A program made the translations under genes and the position numbers. The notes under the pieces were generated by a model, which was given only the letters and a program-made list of their open reading frames with translations, did no database searches and was not told the DNA's origin. From Liriodendron chinense (taxonomy: Eukaryota > Streptophyta > Magnoliopsida > Magnoliales > Magnoliaceae): a stretch of DNA of 64,000 nucleotides. Shown here piece after piece: positions 1 to 10,017 of this stretch. Position 1 is the first letter of the stretch. Every line of letters begins with the position of its first letter. Location of the stretch: assembly GCA_003013855.2 (NCBI GenBank), contig PVNU02000868.1:3776501-3840500 (forward strand), in the 5' to 3' direction.

Positions 1-50
1 TGGTTGCCACGTGGCTGGATCTATACTATTCATCTGTGCAGTCAGATCTT

Positions 51-553
51 GTCCGACACGGCTTTTGCAGGCATCTTCTGCGCTCGGAATCTAGGTAGGG
101 CCACTGTGATGTTTGTGAGAAATCTAAGCCGTCCAACCGTTTTGTGAGCTGATTTCAGGCATTCAGTCCAAAAATGAACTGGAATCAAGACTCAAGTGGG
201 CCTGAAAACGTGATGATTAAACTTCCACAGTTGAAATATTCGTGGGCCGCAGAAGTTTTGGATCAGGATAATATTTTTTTTTTAAGTTCATCTCAGTAGG
301 AATGACATTATGAACGGTATGGATGGCATATAAACATCACTGTGGACCTCATAGAGGTTTCAACGGTGGGAATTTCCCTACACACCTTTTGCTTTAGTGC
401 GGCCCACTTGAGTCTTGGATCCAGTTCATTTTTAGTCTCAATGTCTAAAATGAGCTCACAAAATGGTTGGACGGCATAGATTTCTCAAAAACATAACGGT
501 GGGCCCAACCTATATTCCGAGTGCAGGAGATGCCTGCGGAAAGCCTTTCGGAC
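51..553. mobile_element. Fold-back MITE-like element
   Basis: Two long inverted arms face each other. The left arm begins GTCCGACACGGCTTTTGCAG at 51 and the reverse complement of 534-553 is a close match; pairing continues inward through the 'gcaggcatct..ctgcgctcggaat' stretch and the 'agtgggcc..aagtgg' stretch. The centre (about 300-370) is unpaired. No ORF is present. The arms carry the signature seen in many other repeats of this window (gtgggccc, accgtccaacc). This fits a non-autonomous fold-back or MITE element of about 500 bp. I could not define a target-site duplication, so the superfamily is open. Confidence 0.65.
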
Positions 554-562
554 GTGGCCCCG

Positions 563-1350
563 TGAAGTTTTTAATGGTGAGGATTCAATCAATACTTGTT
601 TCCTGTGGTATGGTCTCGTAAGTTTTGGATCTTCTCCATTTTTGGGTTCATGCCCTAAAATGAGCTATCAAAATGGATGGATGGTGTGGATGTAAAGAAA
701 ATACATCACAGTGAGCCCCATAGTTTTGCATCTATATAGCTTATTCATTCATTTTTTCGAGGTCATTTTAGTGAATTATCCAAAAAAAAAAAAAATGAAG
801 CAGTTCCAATTATAAGGTGGATAATACCATAGGAAACAATCGTCGTTGGCCATTATTAAGCCACAAAAGTTTTGGATCAGGTTAAAATTTGTTTTTTTTC
901 CCCTTCATCCAAGCTTATGTAACATTATTAACATATTGGATTGCAAATAAATAATACGACAGCATTAAGGTGTGCCCAATTACCATTGTTTCCTATGGCA
1001 TGGTGCACCTGATAATTGAATCTGCTTCATTTTGAGATAATGCATTAAAATGATCTAGAAAGATGGATGGACGGTGTGGATACAGAATACATACAGTCAA
1101 AGTAGACAAAGGGCAAGGGCCACACGGTCTCACCTAATCTACTCCCTCTGATGCGAGGGAACACTGAACCGTGCGGATCACAGACACTGTGTACAGTAAT
1201 ACGAAAAGTGGTTTTCACATGCATCAACTGATGCAAAACGGTAGTCCAAAAGAAGTTGGATAAACATTCGCTAATCTTGCATACTCTTGTAACATCGATG
1301 AGAACTACCAAAAATTGTAGTCCGCAGGCCATCTCCATCGGGCCCATACA
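563..1350. repeat. Diverged fold-back repeat remnants, no gene
   Basis: At least two degraded units of the window's common interspersed repeat lie here. The recurring pieces are 'tggatggatggtgtggat', 'cacagtgagcccca', 'cctatggcatggt' and 'aagttttggatc'. They show up on both strands, as expected for eroded fold-back copies. The short open frames across this stretch show no domain and no sensible codon pattern. Nothing else is seen up to about 1555. Confidence 0.4.
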
Positions 1351-1721
1351 TCCAATGGGTCCAGCTGTGGATGTTCACCTGTAAAAAATCCACATCAGTT
1401 ATACAGTCTTTACCATCAAAACAACAGACTTCTAATGTAAACACACATTATTTTTCATTACATGTCCTGTGTAGGGGAGCACGAATTTCAATGGTGCAAA
1501 GGGCTACCCATAATCATTTTCATTGCTTAAATGCCCAACCATCCAAGCATAAGAAAAACGTTTTGTCTTTTTCTTTTTCATCAGATGAAGGGTTGTAATC
1601 GCTGGTAATGGCCAAAAACAATATTCGCTTTTAAGATAGTGTATGAGCATGACGGTGTAAAATAATCTACTTTATTTGTCTTTTTCTTTTTCATGAAATG
1701 AAGGATCATAATAGCTGTAAT

Positions 1722-1946
1722 TAGGGCTGTCAATGGCTCAGATCATGATCCGAATTTGATCCGTATTCAATCCAACTTAATCGGATTTGGATCAGTAATC
1801 GGATCAGCGAGTCAGATTTGGATTGAAGATATTGATCCGTTTAATAATCGGGTCGGATTTAGATCGAGGACAATATGCTCCGTTAATGATCCGCTTAAAT
1901 AAGGTATATAAAAAAAAAAAAAAAAAAAAGAACCTTTCATTTACCA

Positions 1947-1977
<31 letters not shown>

Positions 1978-2461
1978 GGGCGGTGTGTGTGCGTTGCTTG
2001 GCTAACAGGGTGGGTGGGTGCAGCGTGTGACTAATCTGTGTGTGTGTTGCTTGGCTAACAGGGTGGGTAGGTGGGTGGGTGCAGCGTGTGACTAATCTAT
2101 GTGTGCGTTGCTTGGCTAACAGGGTGGGTGGGTGCAGCATGTGACTAACAGAGTGGGTGCCTTGCCTGGCTAACAGGGTGGGTGTGTTGCCTCGTGAATA
2201 GGGTGGCCCCCACCACAAATGTATGTATTTTTTCCACACCATCCATCCATTCAGCCAGATTGAATGGACACCACTATTGGAATGAGATCGGGTCATATTC
2301 AGGTCAGGTTTGAATTTGTAAATTTCTAAACGGGTTGGATTCGGATCATATGCTTGTGATCTGAATCGGATTCGGGTCGGATATAGATCAGGTATATCCT
2401 TAATTGGATCGGATTCGGATCATCACTGATCCGGTCCGTATTTGATCCATTGACAGCCCTA
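1722..2461. mobile_element. hAT-like non-autonomous element
   Basis: The ends are perfect 15-bp inverted repeats, TAGGGCTGTCAATGG at 1722-1736 and its complement at 2447-2461. This is the style of terminus known from plant hAT elements. Next to each end are long 'atccgatccgaatc'-type stretches that can fold on each other. Flanks read gctgtaat on the left and ctagtaag on the right, an eroded or imperfect match to an 8-bp duplication. The middle holds poly-A, a TC run (1950-1977) and a minisatellite, with no transposase. A sister element with a perfect 8-bp duplication lies at 26357-26940. Confidence 0.7.
1983..2205 (+). repeat. Minisatellite, unit about 54 bp
   Basis: About four units share the core 'gttgcttggctaacagggtg' followed by 'ggtgggtgcagcgtgtgac'. 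Units start near 1983, 2037, 2099 and 2150; the second is longer by extra 'gggt' blocks and the last is degraded. The array sits inside the hAT-like element and may have been captured or expanded there. Open frames across it are repeat artefacts. Confidence 0.75.
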
Positions 2462-2599
2462 CTAGTAAGGCCAAAAAGTATTTACTTTTAAGATAGTGTA
2501 TGACCTTGGTAAATAATTTACTTCCTGGGCTTATAAATTCCTGAATTGTAATGTGATTTCAAACTCAATCATCATAATGCCTTGAAAAATAAAAATCAT

Positions 2600-3400
2600 T
2601 AATTATAATTTTAAGAATTGATAGGCCCCTGCATAATATTTAAGTGAAATCCACCCTAATCACACTATTTAGCCATGGGCCCAAAAATCAGTTTGGTTGG
2701 TGATTTAGGTGACCTGTACCAAGGAAAATGGTTGGGATAGCAAAGTCTATCCTTAATGATTGAATGAAATCTACTCCAACAGTTAAGATGCCAAGTTAAA
2801 ATTTATGCCCATAGACAAAATAAAAATAAATAAATAAATAAATAAAGTCCAACTATGACCCGGGTAGGCTACCTAAAATGAAACAGTTTGGAGGGCCCAA
2901 TATATTGTTTGCAATCATGTGGTTTACTTGAATCATGGATCAAGCTGAATTTTGGGCCTTATAGCTAAAACACATTGTCTGTCCAATGATCAAGATGATT
3001 TTACATAAACATCATGGTGAGGCAAGTGTGAGAATTTTTTAGTTATCCATGTGTTGCCCAAAATCACCTGAATTTAATTTCAGGAATTAGTGAGCCCCAT
3101 CATGGTGTTTAAGTAAAATTCATTCCATTCACTAGGTGTGTCACCCAATTTTAGTCGTAGGGACCAAAAATTAGACTGGCCTATGATTCAAATGGGCCAT
3201 ACAAAGGGAAACAGTTGGGTGAAGAATGTCCCATATATTGTTTCCAATCATGTGGTTCACCTGAATCATAGACTGTGCTGATTTTTGGGCCGAACGGCTA
3301 AAATGGAGAGACATGTACAACTGATGATCAGGATGGATTTCATTTAAACATCATACGGCAACTTGTGAAAATTTGTTGAATCCCATTCATGCATGCACAA
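2600..3400 (+). repeat. Diverged direct duplication, unit about 460 bp
   Basis: The segment starting near 2608 ('aagaattgataggcccc..gtttaagtgaaatccaccc..') recurs near 3075 in diverged form ('aggaattagtgagcccc..gtttaagtaaaattcattcc..'). Both then pass through 'atattgttt.caatcatgtgg', 'tttttgggcc' and 'gatgattt' motifs in the same order. No coding potential is seen. From 3400 to 3992 I see only AT-rich sequence. Confidence 0.5.
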
Positions 3401-3992
3401 AAGAATAACTGGGTGTGTCAGGGCCAATTTTTTTTTATTTTTTATTAACATGGATTCCATATGCATTGGGCCAACACAGTTGAGGATTCTAACACATAGG
3501 TTCCATGGTAATTACAATTTAAATTCTAATTCACCAGTCAAAAATCCACATACTCAAACAGTACTCACCGTCCAAATAATTGAGTTCTATGAAAATACGC
3601 ATGATTCCGCAGCAGGTGAGATTTTTCCAACCATGGATCTTCAACGGTGTCCTATGTAGCAGAAGCATTAATTTGGGTGCGGTTGAAAACTACCCATACT
3701 TGCTAATAATAAAATAAAAGAGACCCCAGAGTCGTTTACATTGTTTAAATGCTAGTAGCATTTTATGGTATGGAGCAAACTTTTTTATCCCTCATGTCTA
3801 TGAATTCAGTAAAAATAAAAAATAAATAAAACTTAAAAATTCACTTACTCGTGTCAAAATAGGATAGCATAAAACACTGACGCAATAAAGTTGCAAACCT
3901 AGCGTATCAGTGATAAACTGTCCAAATTATGGGTCCCATTTTTAGATAAGTCCAAAACCAAAAATTACATTGGCTGGTGGCATTTGATGAAT

Positions 3993-4140
3993 CACTACAA
4001 CAAGTATGCGATATAGCGGCGGAAAATAATTTCTGCCCCTGTAAGTTAACTTTTTGAGGCGGTTAACATAAACTACCAGTTGTATGTGAATCTACAGCGA
4101 CATATATCAATATCCGCCGCTAAAAAATACTTTTTCGCTC
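3993..4140 (+). mobile_element. 5' terminus of a CACTA (En/Spm) element
   Basis: The sequence begins CACTACAACAAGTATGCGAT, the canonical kind of CACTA terminus. It runs straight into sub-terminal 'agcggcgg' and 'tccgccgct' repeats (4013-4022, 4104-4113). A related 'tagtggcgg..ccgccaca' pair lies at 5021-5046. CACTA elements start this way and have sub-terminal short repeats for transposase binding. I could not find the matching 3' terminus (..TTGTTGTAGTG) in the window, so the element's extent is unknown. A Transposase_24-like gene, typical of this superfamily, lies downstream at 10018-11400. Confidence 0.6.
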
Positions 4141-4194
4141 CCGCCATCGAATTACACTGGTGCTAAAATTGAGCTATTGAATTGAAGGAACCCC

Positions 4195-4425
4195 ATATTG
4201 AAATCTAATAGCTGTATTAAGCTGATTATTGAAATATAATAGTTGGATTAACAATTGGATTAGAGTAAGCCAATATCGAAATCCAACGGTTGGATTAAGC
4301 TGATATTGAATTCTAATGGTTGGATCAACCTGATAATTAAATCTAACAATTGGATTAACCTGATAATGAAATTCAATCGTCGAATTAATCTGATAATGAA
4401 ATCCAACAGTTGGATTATTTATATA
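4195..4425 (+). repeat. Minisatellite, unit about 30 bp
   Basis: About seven diverged units of 'ttggattaacctgataatga' plus 'aatccaacag' follow one another. The unit contains 'aatccaac..gttggatt', so each junction can form a small hairpin. It lies in the CACTA leader. The open frame on the minus strand here is just the translated repeat. Confidence 0.7.
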
Positions 4426-4435
4426 ATATATATTT

Positions 4436-4921
4436 AATAGTAAAAAGGTACTATATGTGCTCGACCTCGTGGGATGTTCCCATTGTGATTTGTGATGGGC
4501 ATCCACACCATCCATTTGATGGATCCCTTATTGGTTAATGGACACTCCAAAAATCAGTTATATCCGAAACTCAAGTGCACTATACCAACTGAAAAAGTAT
4601 AAAATCATGCCTACAACATTTGAAAGCATGAACTTGAGGCCCACCTGAGTTTTGGACACGGTTGAAACTTGGTGTGACCTATAATCAGTCAATCCTATAA
4701 ACGATCATAAAGGTTTCAGTGGAGGATATCCACTCCCAACTGTTGTCTATGGTGTGGCCCACCCAAGTGATTGATTAACTTGAGTTTTAGGTCCATTGCC
4801 CACCACAGAATAGTGCATCTGACTGATGGTGTGGATGCCCATCACACATCACAGTGGAGCCCACGCAGCTCAACCCCATGGACTTCCCATGAGGTCGATC
4901 GCATATTAGCTTTCCCTATTT
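4436..4921. mobile_element. Fold-back MITE-like element in the CACTA leader
   Basis: The left arm (ctcgacctcgtgggatgttccc..gtgatttgtgatgggcatccacaccatc) pairs with the reverse complement of the right arm (gatggtgtggatgcccatcac..cacagtggagccc..gaggtcgat). The outer ends are AT-rich (aatagtaaa / aatagggaaa), and the exact boundary is uncertain. No ORF is present. The inner motifs belong to the same repeat vocabulary as the element at 51-553, but the termini differ. Confidence 0.6.
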
Positions 4922-5082
4922 AATATATTATATATATTATATTATATATAGAATATAATATAATATATAATTAATTAATATAAAATAATATAATATAATA
5001 TATAATATTGTACTATATTTAGTGGCGGATTTTACAATCCGCCACAATATTACCCTTTAAATCCATAAATCGTGAAACCCTA

Positions 5083-5083
<1 letters not shown>

Positions 5084-5156
<73 letters not shown>

Positions 5157-5238
5157 CCCCCCTCCTCCCCCGGTGTCCCCACCACCAGCTCCCCCACCTC
5201 CCTCAACCCACCTCCCCCGCCGCTGCCACCCCTCCCCC

Positions 5239-5278
<40 letters not shown>

Positions 5279-5310
5279 CGCCTCTCCCCTCATCTCTCTC
5301 TCTCTCTCTT
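5084..5310 (+). repeat. Microsatellites (CT)n, (CA)n and C-rich tract
   Basis: A TC/CT run (5086-5122) is followed by an AC run (5123-5152), C-rich sequence, and a second CT run (5242-5276). The tract resembles a polypyrimidine 5' leader. Long open frames on both strands here are low-complexity artefacts. The motif 'caacccacctccccc' occurs at about 5209 and again at about 7255, on the far side of the insertion at 5330-7212. That suggests the two flanks were once contiguous. Confidence 0.7.
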
Positions 5311-5329
5311 AATGCCACCCCTCCCCCTT

Positions 5330-7212
5330 GTTAGTGCACTTTTCTATGGCATACTAATGCACCTTATTTGTCAATTATGTAGGTCAGTGATTCTAGTATC
5401 GATTGAGCTTAAAGAAGATGAAGACCGAAGACTTAAGCAAACCTGCTGCATCAAGGAAGAAGAAACAGGTAAAAGAGATGTCTTAGTGAGCCTTGGACCT
5501 TGAACCTGGACCAAACCCAAACATCTAAATGACCTTCACCCATTAGGCATACTTGTACTTATCTTAGATTAGCCTTAGGTGTCCCAAAAGACCACCCAAA
5601 GAATGGCCAAAGAGGTTACATGTGCTGCTGAAAAACACACTTGAAAGTCAGCAGAAAGCATGCCTTAGACCGGTCTATCAACCGGTCGACAAGTCTGTCT
5701 GACCAATCGCCCAACCGGTCGGCAGGACCCCCCAATGAGACAGCAACAAACTGGAAAATTCAACCGTCTCTGGGCATTTATCGACCGGTCAGGTCTGTTC
5801 GAGACCTAAAAACTGGATAGCAATAATTCAGCCTGTCCAAGTCGTTTATCGACTGGTCGGAGAACCCCCTTAGACTGGTCGGTCGACCAGTCGACAAAGA
5901 GCTATTAGTGACCGTTTTCTATCCGTTGAAGCTTTTTTTATAAAATGGTTTGGCTCGATTTTAGAGGGTAAGAGAGAAATTTTAATGCATTAGAAGCCTA
6001 ATCCTAAGCATTTCAAGTCATCTTCCTTGTGTATGATCACAAGATCATAGAGCATTCAAAGCTCAGATGAAAATGTTCTTGATCTCTCTTGATCTTTAGA
6101 TGTTTTAGGCACCTAGACCATTGGTAGATCCTTTATCTAAACCTCTCTAAAGATTCTATTAGGTGGAATTCCTCTAGGCAACCAACTACTACTAGTTGTA
6201 GAGAATTCACACCATTTCTTATCACCTTAGGCATCTCAAAAAGATCAAATGCGAGGTGATTGATCAGTGGAGTGAGGTATTGGCGACACAGTAACAACAC
6301 GATCGAGGGAGCAAAGGAGAGTTGATTGAAGCACGGGAGAGCGAAAATAAAGCAACCCAAGAAGGCATTGAACAAACGCTCAATTCGACAAGTAGGTTGT
6401 CAATTTAGAGAGTCCATTTGCACTCCTTCCTCGTGGAGGATTGAGTGTGAGAGTTTGAATTTCTAAACTCAAACAAGTCTCCAAGGGGAACCTCCGGTTG
6501 AAGTGTACACTAGGTTTTTGGATTGGAACCGAAGGGTAGGAAGGATCCTTGTCAAACTCTTGGGTTGGATGTAACCCGTAAACATATAGTTTGAGAGATG
6601 AACCTTAAAATCTCCATCATAGGTTGGGAGGAACCTTGTTAAACTCCCCAGTAGGATGAAATCGTTTAAACACTTAGGTTGGGAGGAACTTAATTTAAAC
6701 TCCCCAGTGAATGTCGGTGTGCTCAAAAGGGTTGAGTACTTGAACCGGGAGTGAAGTAGACCTAAAGTTGAACCACTATACATGCTTGTGTTTGTGATTG
6801 ATTTGAGCGCATTGTTATCGTAGCATTGTATGTTTAATTGCTTTATTATGAATGCTTGATAGGAATGTATGCTAGGCATGAGTTAGGCACATTCACACAC
6901 AAGATGTACTTTCACTAAGTAGTGTAGATTTGAGCCTTATGATCAATTCTCATATAGTCTACATAGGTTGCATATATTATGTTCTTGATTAGTTAAATCA
7001 TTTAATATCTATGCATGCTTAGGCTAAGTCGTTTAATTAAACATTATATGCTAGTCTTGTGATTGGACTCACTTAAATTTGGAAACTAGGTGTTCTTGCT
7101 TAATTAGTTTTTAATTGCTAATTAGTTTAATTAGGCAAGAGGTTTTCAAAAGGGATTTTTAAATGGTCCTAATCACCCTCCTCTAGGACTTAGCCATAGT
7201 TCTAGTAGCTTT
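5330..7212 (+). mobile_element. Copia-like LTR or LTR remnant
   Basis: This block interrupts a C-rich leader that is similar on both sides. It starts TGTTAGTGCAC and ends in 'tcaccctcctctaggactta' sequence, which resembles the 3' part of plant Copia (Sirevirus-type) LTRs. Inside, 'aggttgggaggaac.tt.ttaaactcccc' is repeated (about 6620-6710). An array of ACCGGTC and CGACCGGTC motifs lies at 5668-5895. No gag, pol or primer-binding site follows. Both boundaries and the family are inferences. A precise duplication could not be read because the flanks are poly-C. Another possibility is several fragments side by side. Confidence 0.4.
5668..5895 (+). repeat. ACCGGTC motif array
   Basis: Within 230 bp the motif GACCGGTC, or one-base variants of it (ACCGGTCG, GACTGGTCG, GACCAGTCG), occurs about nine times in both orientations. 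The same core forms palindromic arrays in the unrelated solo-LTR family at 13541, 18182 and 37982. Confidence 0.6.
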
Positions 7213-7311
7213 GCTCCCCCCCCCCCCCACCAGATTTCGGCCGCCACTCCTTCAACCCACCTCCCCCACCTCATAGGTATGTCTCTCTCTGTCTCCGACC
7301 TCCCTTCTAGT

Positions 7312-8040
7312 AGGGCCTACCGTGATGTATGTGTTGTACATCCACACTATCCATCTGTTGATCCAATGGGCCCCACCTTAATGTATGTGTGGTGCATCCA
7401 CGTCCCTTTATCTGTTTTCTTGTGGGGCCCACTGTGATTCATGCTAGTGGGTCTCACTATGATGTATGTGTTTTAAATCCATGTCATCCATCTTTTATTC
7501 CAATGGGTCCCACTGTGATGTATGTGTTTTAAATCCATGCCCTCCATTTATTTTGCAGTGGGGCCCACTATGATGTATGTGTTTTAAATCCATGTCATCC
7601 ATCTGCTATTCCAGTGGGGCTCATTGCGATGTATGTGTTTTAAATCCATATCATCCATCTATTTTTCCAGTGGGGCTCACTGTGATGTATCTATTTTAAA
7701 TCCATGTCATCCATCTGTTATTCCAGTGGGGCTCACTGTGATGTATGCGTTTTAAATCCATGTTATCCATTTGTAATTCTACAATGATGCGTGTTTTAAA
7801 TCCACGCTATCCATCTGTTATTCAAGTGGGTCCTAGTGTGATGCATGTGTTTTAAATCCATGCCTTTCATCTATTTTGCCAGTAGGGCCCACTATGATAT
7901 ATGCGTTTTAAATTCATGCCCATCATCTATTATTTAAGTGGGTCCCACTGTGATTTATGTGTTTTAAATCCATGTCATTTATCTGTTATTCCAGTGGGTC
8001 CTACTATAATGTATGTGTTTTAAATCCATGCCCTTCATCT
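7312..8040 (+). repeat. Minisatellite of about 12 units, about 60 bp each
   Basis: The unit reads roughly 'gtgggtcccactgtgatgta' then 'tgtgttttaaatccatgcca' then 'tccatctgttattcca'. It is repeated about 12 times with moderate divergence. The unit is the terminal motif of the window's fold-back repeats, so this array probably arose by amplification of one element end. No reading frame is conserved. Confidence 0.8.
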
Positions 8041-9236
8041 AGGGATGAAAGTCGAGCAAGTTCAACCTGATTGACCTGTGGCTGATGTGACATTCGGTTA
8101 GGCTTGGGTAAGAAGTATCGAACCCGATCTTGAGCTTGGGCTATGCAAACACCAACCCGATAAAGCTCAGGTCAGGCTTGGGTTGAGGTCTCGGGTTGCC
8201 CGACCCAACCCGAACCATATCTATATACAAGTTACTTATAATTTTACATATCATTTTATAACAGGATCCCAAAAATAAAGCAAATCCACATCTCAAGTGG
8301 ACCATAAAATAAGAAACAATGGATGGTGACCTTTATGACGCACTAAAGTTTTAGATGAAACTGATATTAGTGTGGTCCCATCATCCAGGACTTTGTGACC
8401 TTATCAAAAAGTTGGATGGTAAATAAACATTCATGTGGCCCTAAGAATTTTTTAGTGGTGGGAATGTAATCACCGTTGTTTCTTATGTTGTGTTCCACTT
8501 AGGATCTGCATCTTCTTCATTTTTTTTGTCCTAGAGTCAGGGATACAATTGAAATTCAAATATGGTTCAATGTTGGGCACATGCCCTAAAATAATTTTTT
8601 TAAATGGTTTATTAGCTACGGTAGGTTGATTATCCAAGTGGCTTAACTAGCTAAGTAGCTTGATTGGCCAAGTAGATTAATTAGCTAAGTAGATTAACTT
8701 GTTGAATGGGGTTCAGATTGGGCCGAACTTGAATGTAGTTAGCTATCTGATTTCGAATTTGGTTTGGTTGAATTCGCCAACTTGTCGAATATGGCTCGGG
8801 TTCGGCTGAACTCAAATGCAGCTAACTATCCGATTTTGAGTTTGATTTGGTTGAATGCGAACTTGTTACATGCAGCTCTGGTTGTTTATGAGCATCGAAC
8901 ATAGCTAGCGATTAGATTTCGAGTTTGGTTTGGTTAAATGTATAAACTTGTTAAATGCGGCTTGGGTTGGGTCGAACCTGAACGTACCTAGCTAGCCGAT
9001 TTCGATTTTGGTTTGGTTGAGTGCATGAACTTGTTGAATGGCATTTGGGTTGGGCCAAACTCGAACATAGCTAGCTATCTGATTTTGATTTTGGTTTGGT
9101 TGAATGCATTAACTTGTTGAATGTGGTTCGGGTTCGACCGAACTCGAACGCAACTAGCTATCAGATTTTGAGTTTGATCGGGTTGAATGCATGAATTTGT
9201 TGTGTGCGGTTCGGGTTGGGTCGAAATCAAACTTAA
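8041..9236 (+). repeat. hAT-like 5' end followed by an 83-bp tandem array
   Basis: At 8041 the sequence 'agggatgaaagtcgagc' followed by 'gggttgcccgacccaacccg' resembles the end of a hAT-like non-autonomous element. From about 8695 to 9236, about 6.5 units of about 83 bp follow ('cttgttgaatgyggttcggg' .. 'gaactcgaac' .. 'agctagctatccgatttt' .. 'ggtttggttgaatgca'). Unit starts are near 8699, 8780, 8861, 8946, 9029, 9113 and 9197. No opposite terminus was found. Confidence 0.55.
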
Positions 9237-9440
9237 AATGAATGAATGAATGAATGAACTTGCGGAATGAATGATTGAATGAATGAACTTATGAAATGAG
9301 AGAATAAATAAACTTGTTGAATGATACTGAAATGATTATATTTGTGAAATGCGTAAATGGGTGAATGACTGAATGAATGAACTTGTGGAATGAAATGAAA
9401 TGAATGAACTTATGGTTAAAATGAAATTAATGAATTTAAG
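9237..9440 (+). repeat. AATG/GAATGAAC simple repeats
   Basis: Runs of (aatg)n alternate with 'gaatgaacttgtggaatgaa' variants. They appear to be a degenerate continuation of the array just upstream. From about 9450 to 9730 one more copy of the common fold-back motif follows ('atggacggaatggataagac', 'atcatggtgggacc'). No gene is seen in 9440-9985. Confidence 0.6.
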
Positions 9441-10017
9441 GTAAAAATATATGTTGTATCCATGCCATCCATTCATTAGTAGAGATGATTTTAGGGCATG
9501 GACCCGAATGAGGCAAATTCAAAGCTCAAGTGGACCACACAACAGAAAACACCAGAAATTAAACGCTAACCGTATAAATTTTCTTCCAATGATGTGGCTC
9601 ACTTAAATTTCAGATATGTGTCATTTTAGGAGATATCCTCCAAATGATATGGCCAAATGAATGGACGGAATGGATAAGACATATACATCATGGTGGGACC
9701 TATAGAGTATCATCTCATTTTTCGTGTCAAAATTTATTGTTTTCGTATTCGTACAGCCCCCAAATAGCTTTAGTAAATAATAAATGAGGTAAATTACACT
9801 ACAAATACAATGAAATACATCATTTCAAACAGGATGCCTCCTAAACAGGTAAAATACACTACAAATGAGATGAATGAACTTGAAATGAACTTATGGAATG
9901 TAATTAATGAAAGTGTGGACTTGTTGAATTCTGTTTGTGTTTAGCCAAACTCGTACATAATCTGAGCTGATTTTGGTATTGGCTGTTGTATATATTATCC
10001 ATGAATTTCATTATAGG

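Larger units (their letters stand above)
1555..2524 (+). repeat. Short tandem duplication split by a hAT-like insertion
   Basis: A segment of about 110 bp running from 'tgtctttttctttttcat' through 'taatggccaaaaa' to 'cttttaagatagtgtatga' occurs at about 1563-1675. It occurs again starting at 1678, but there it is interrupted at 1721 and resumes at 2462. The first copy therefore serves as an empty-site reference for the element in the second copy. Confidence 0.6.

Noticed and set aside
5057..5503. Long open frames over the CT and CA runs on both strands
   Set aside because: They translate simple repeats (poly Leu-Ser, Thr-His, Arg-Glu) and have no domain.
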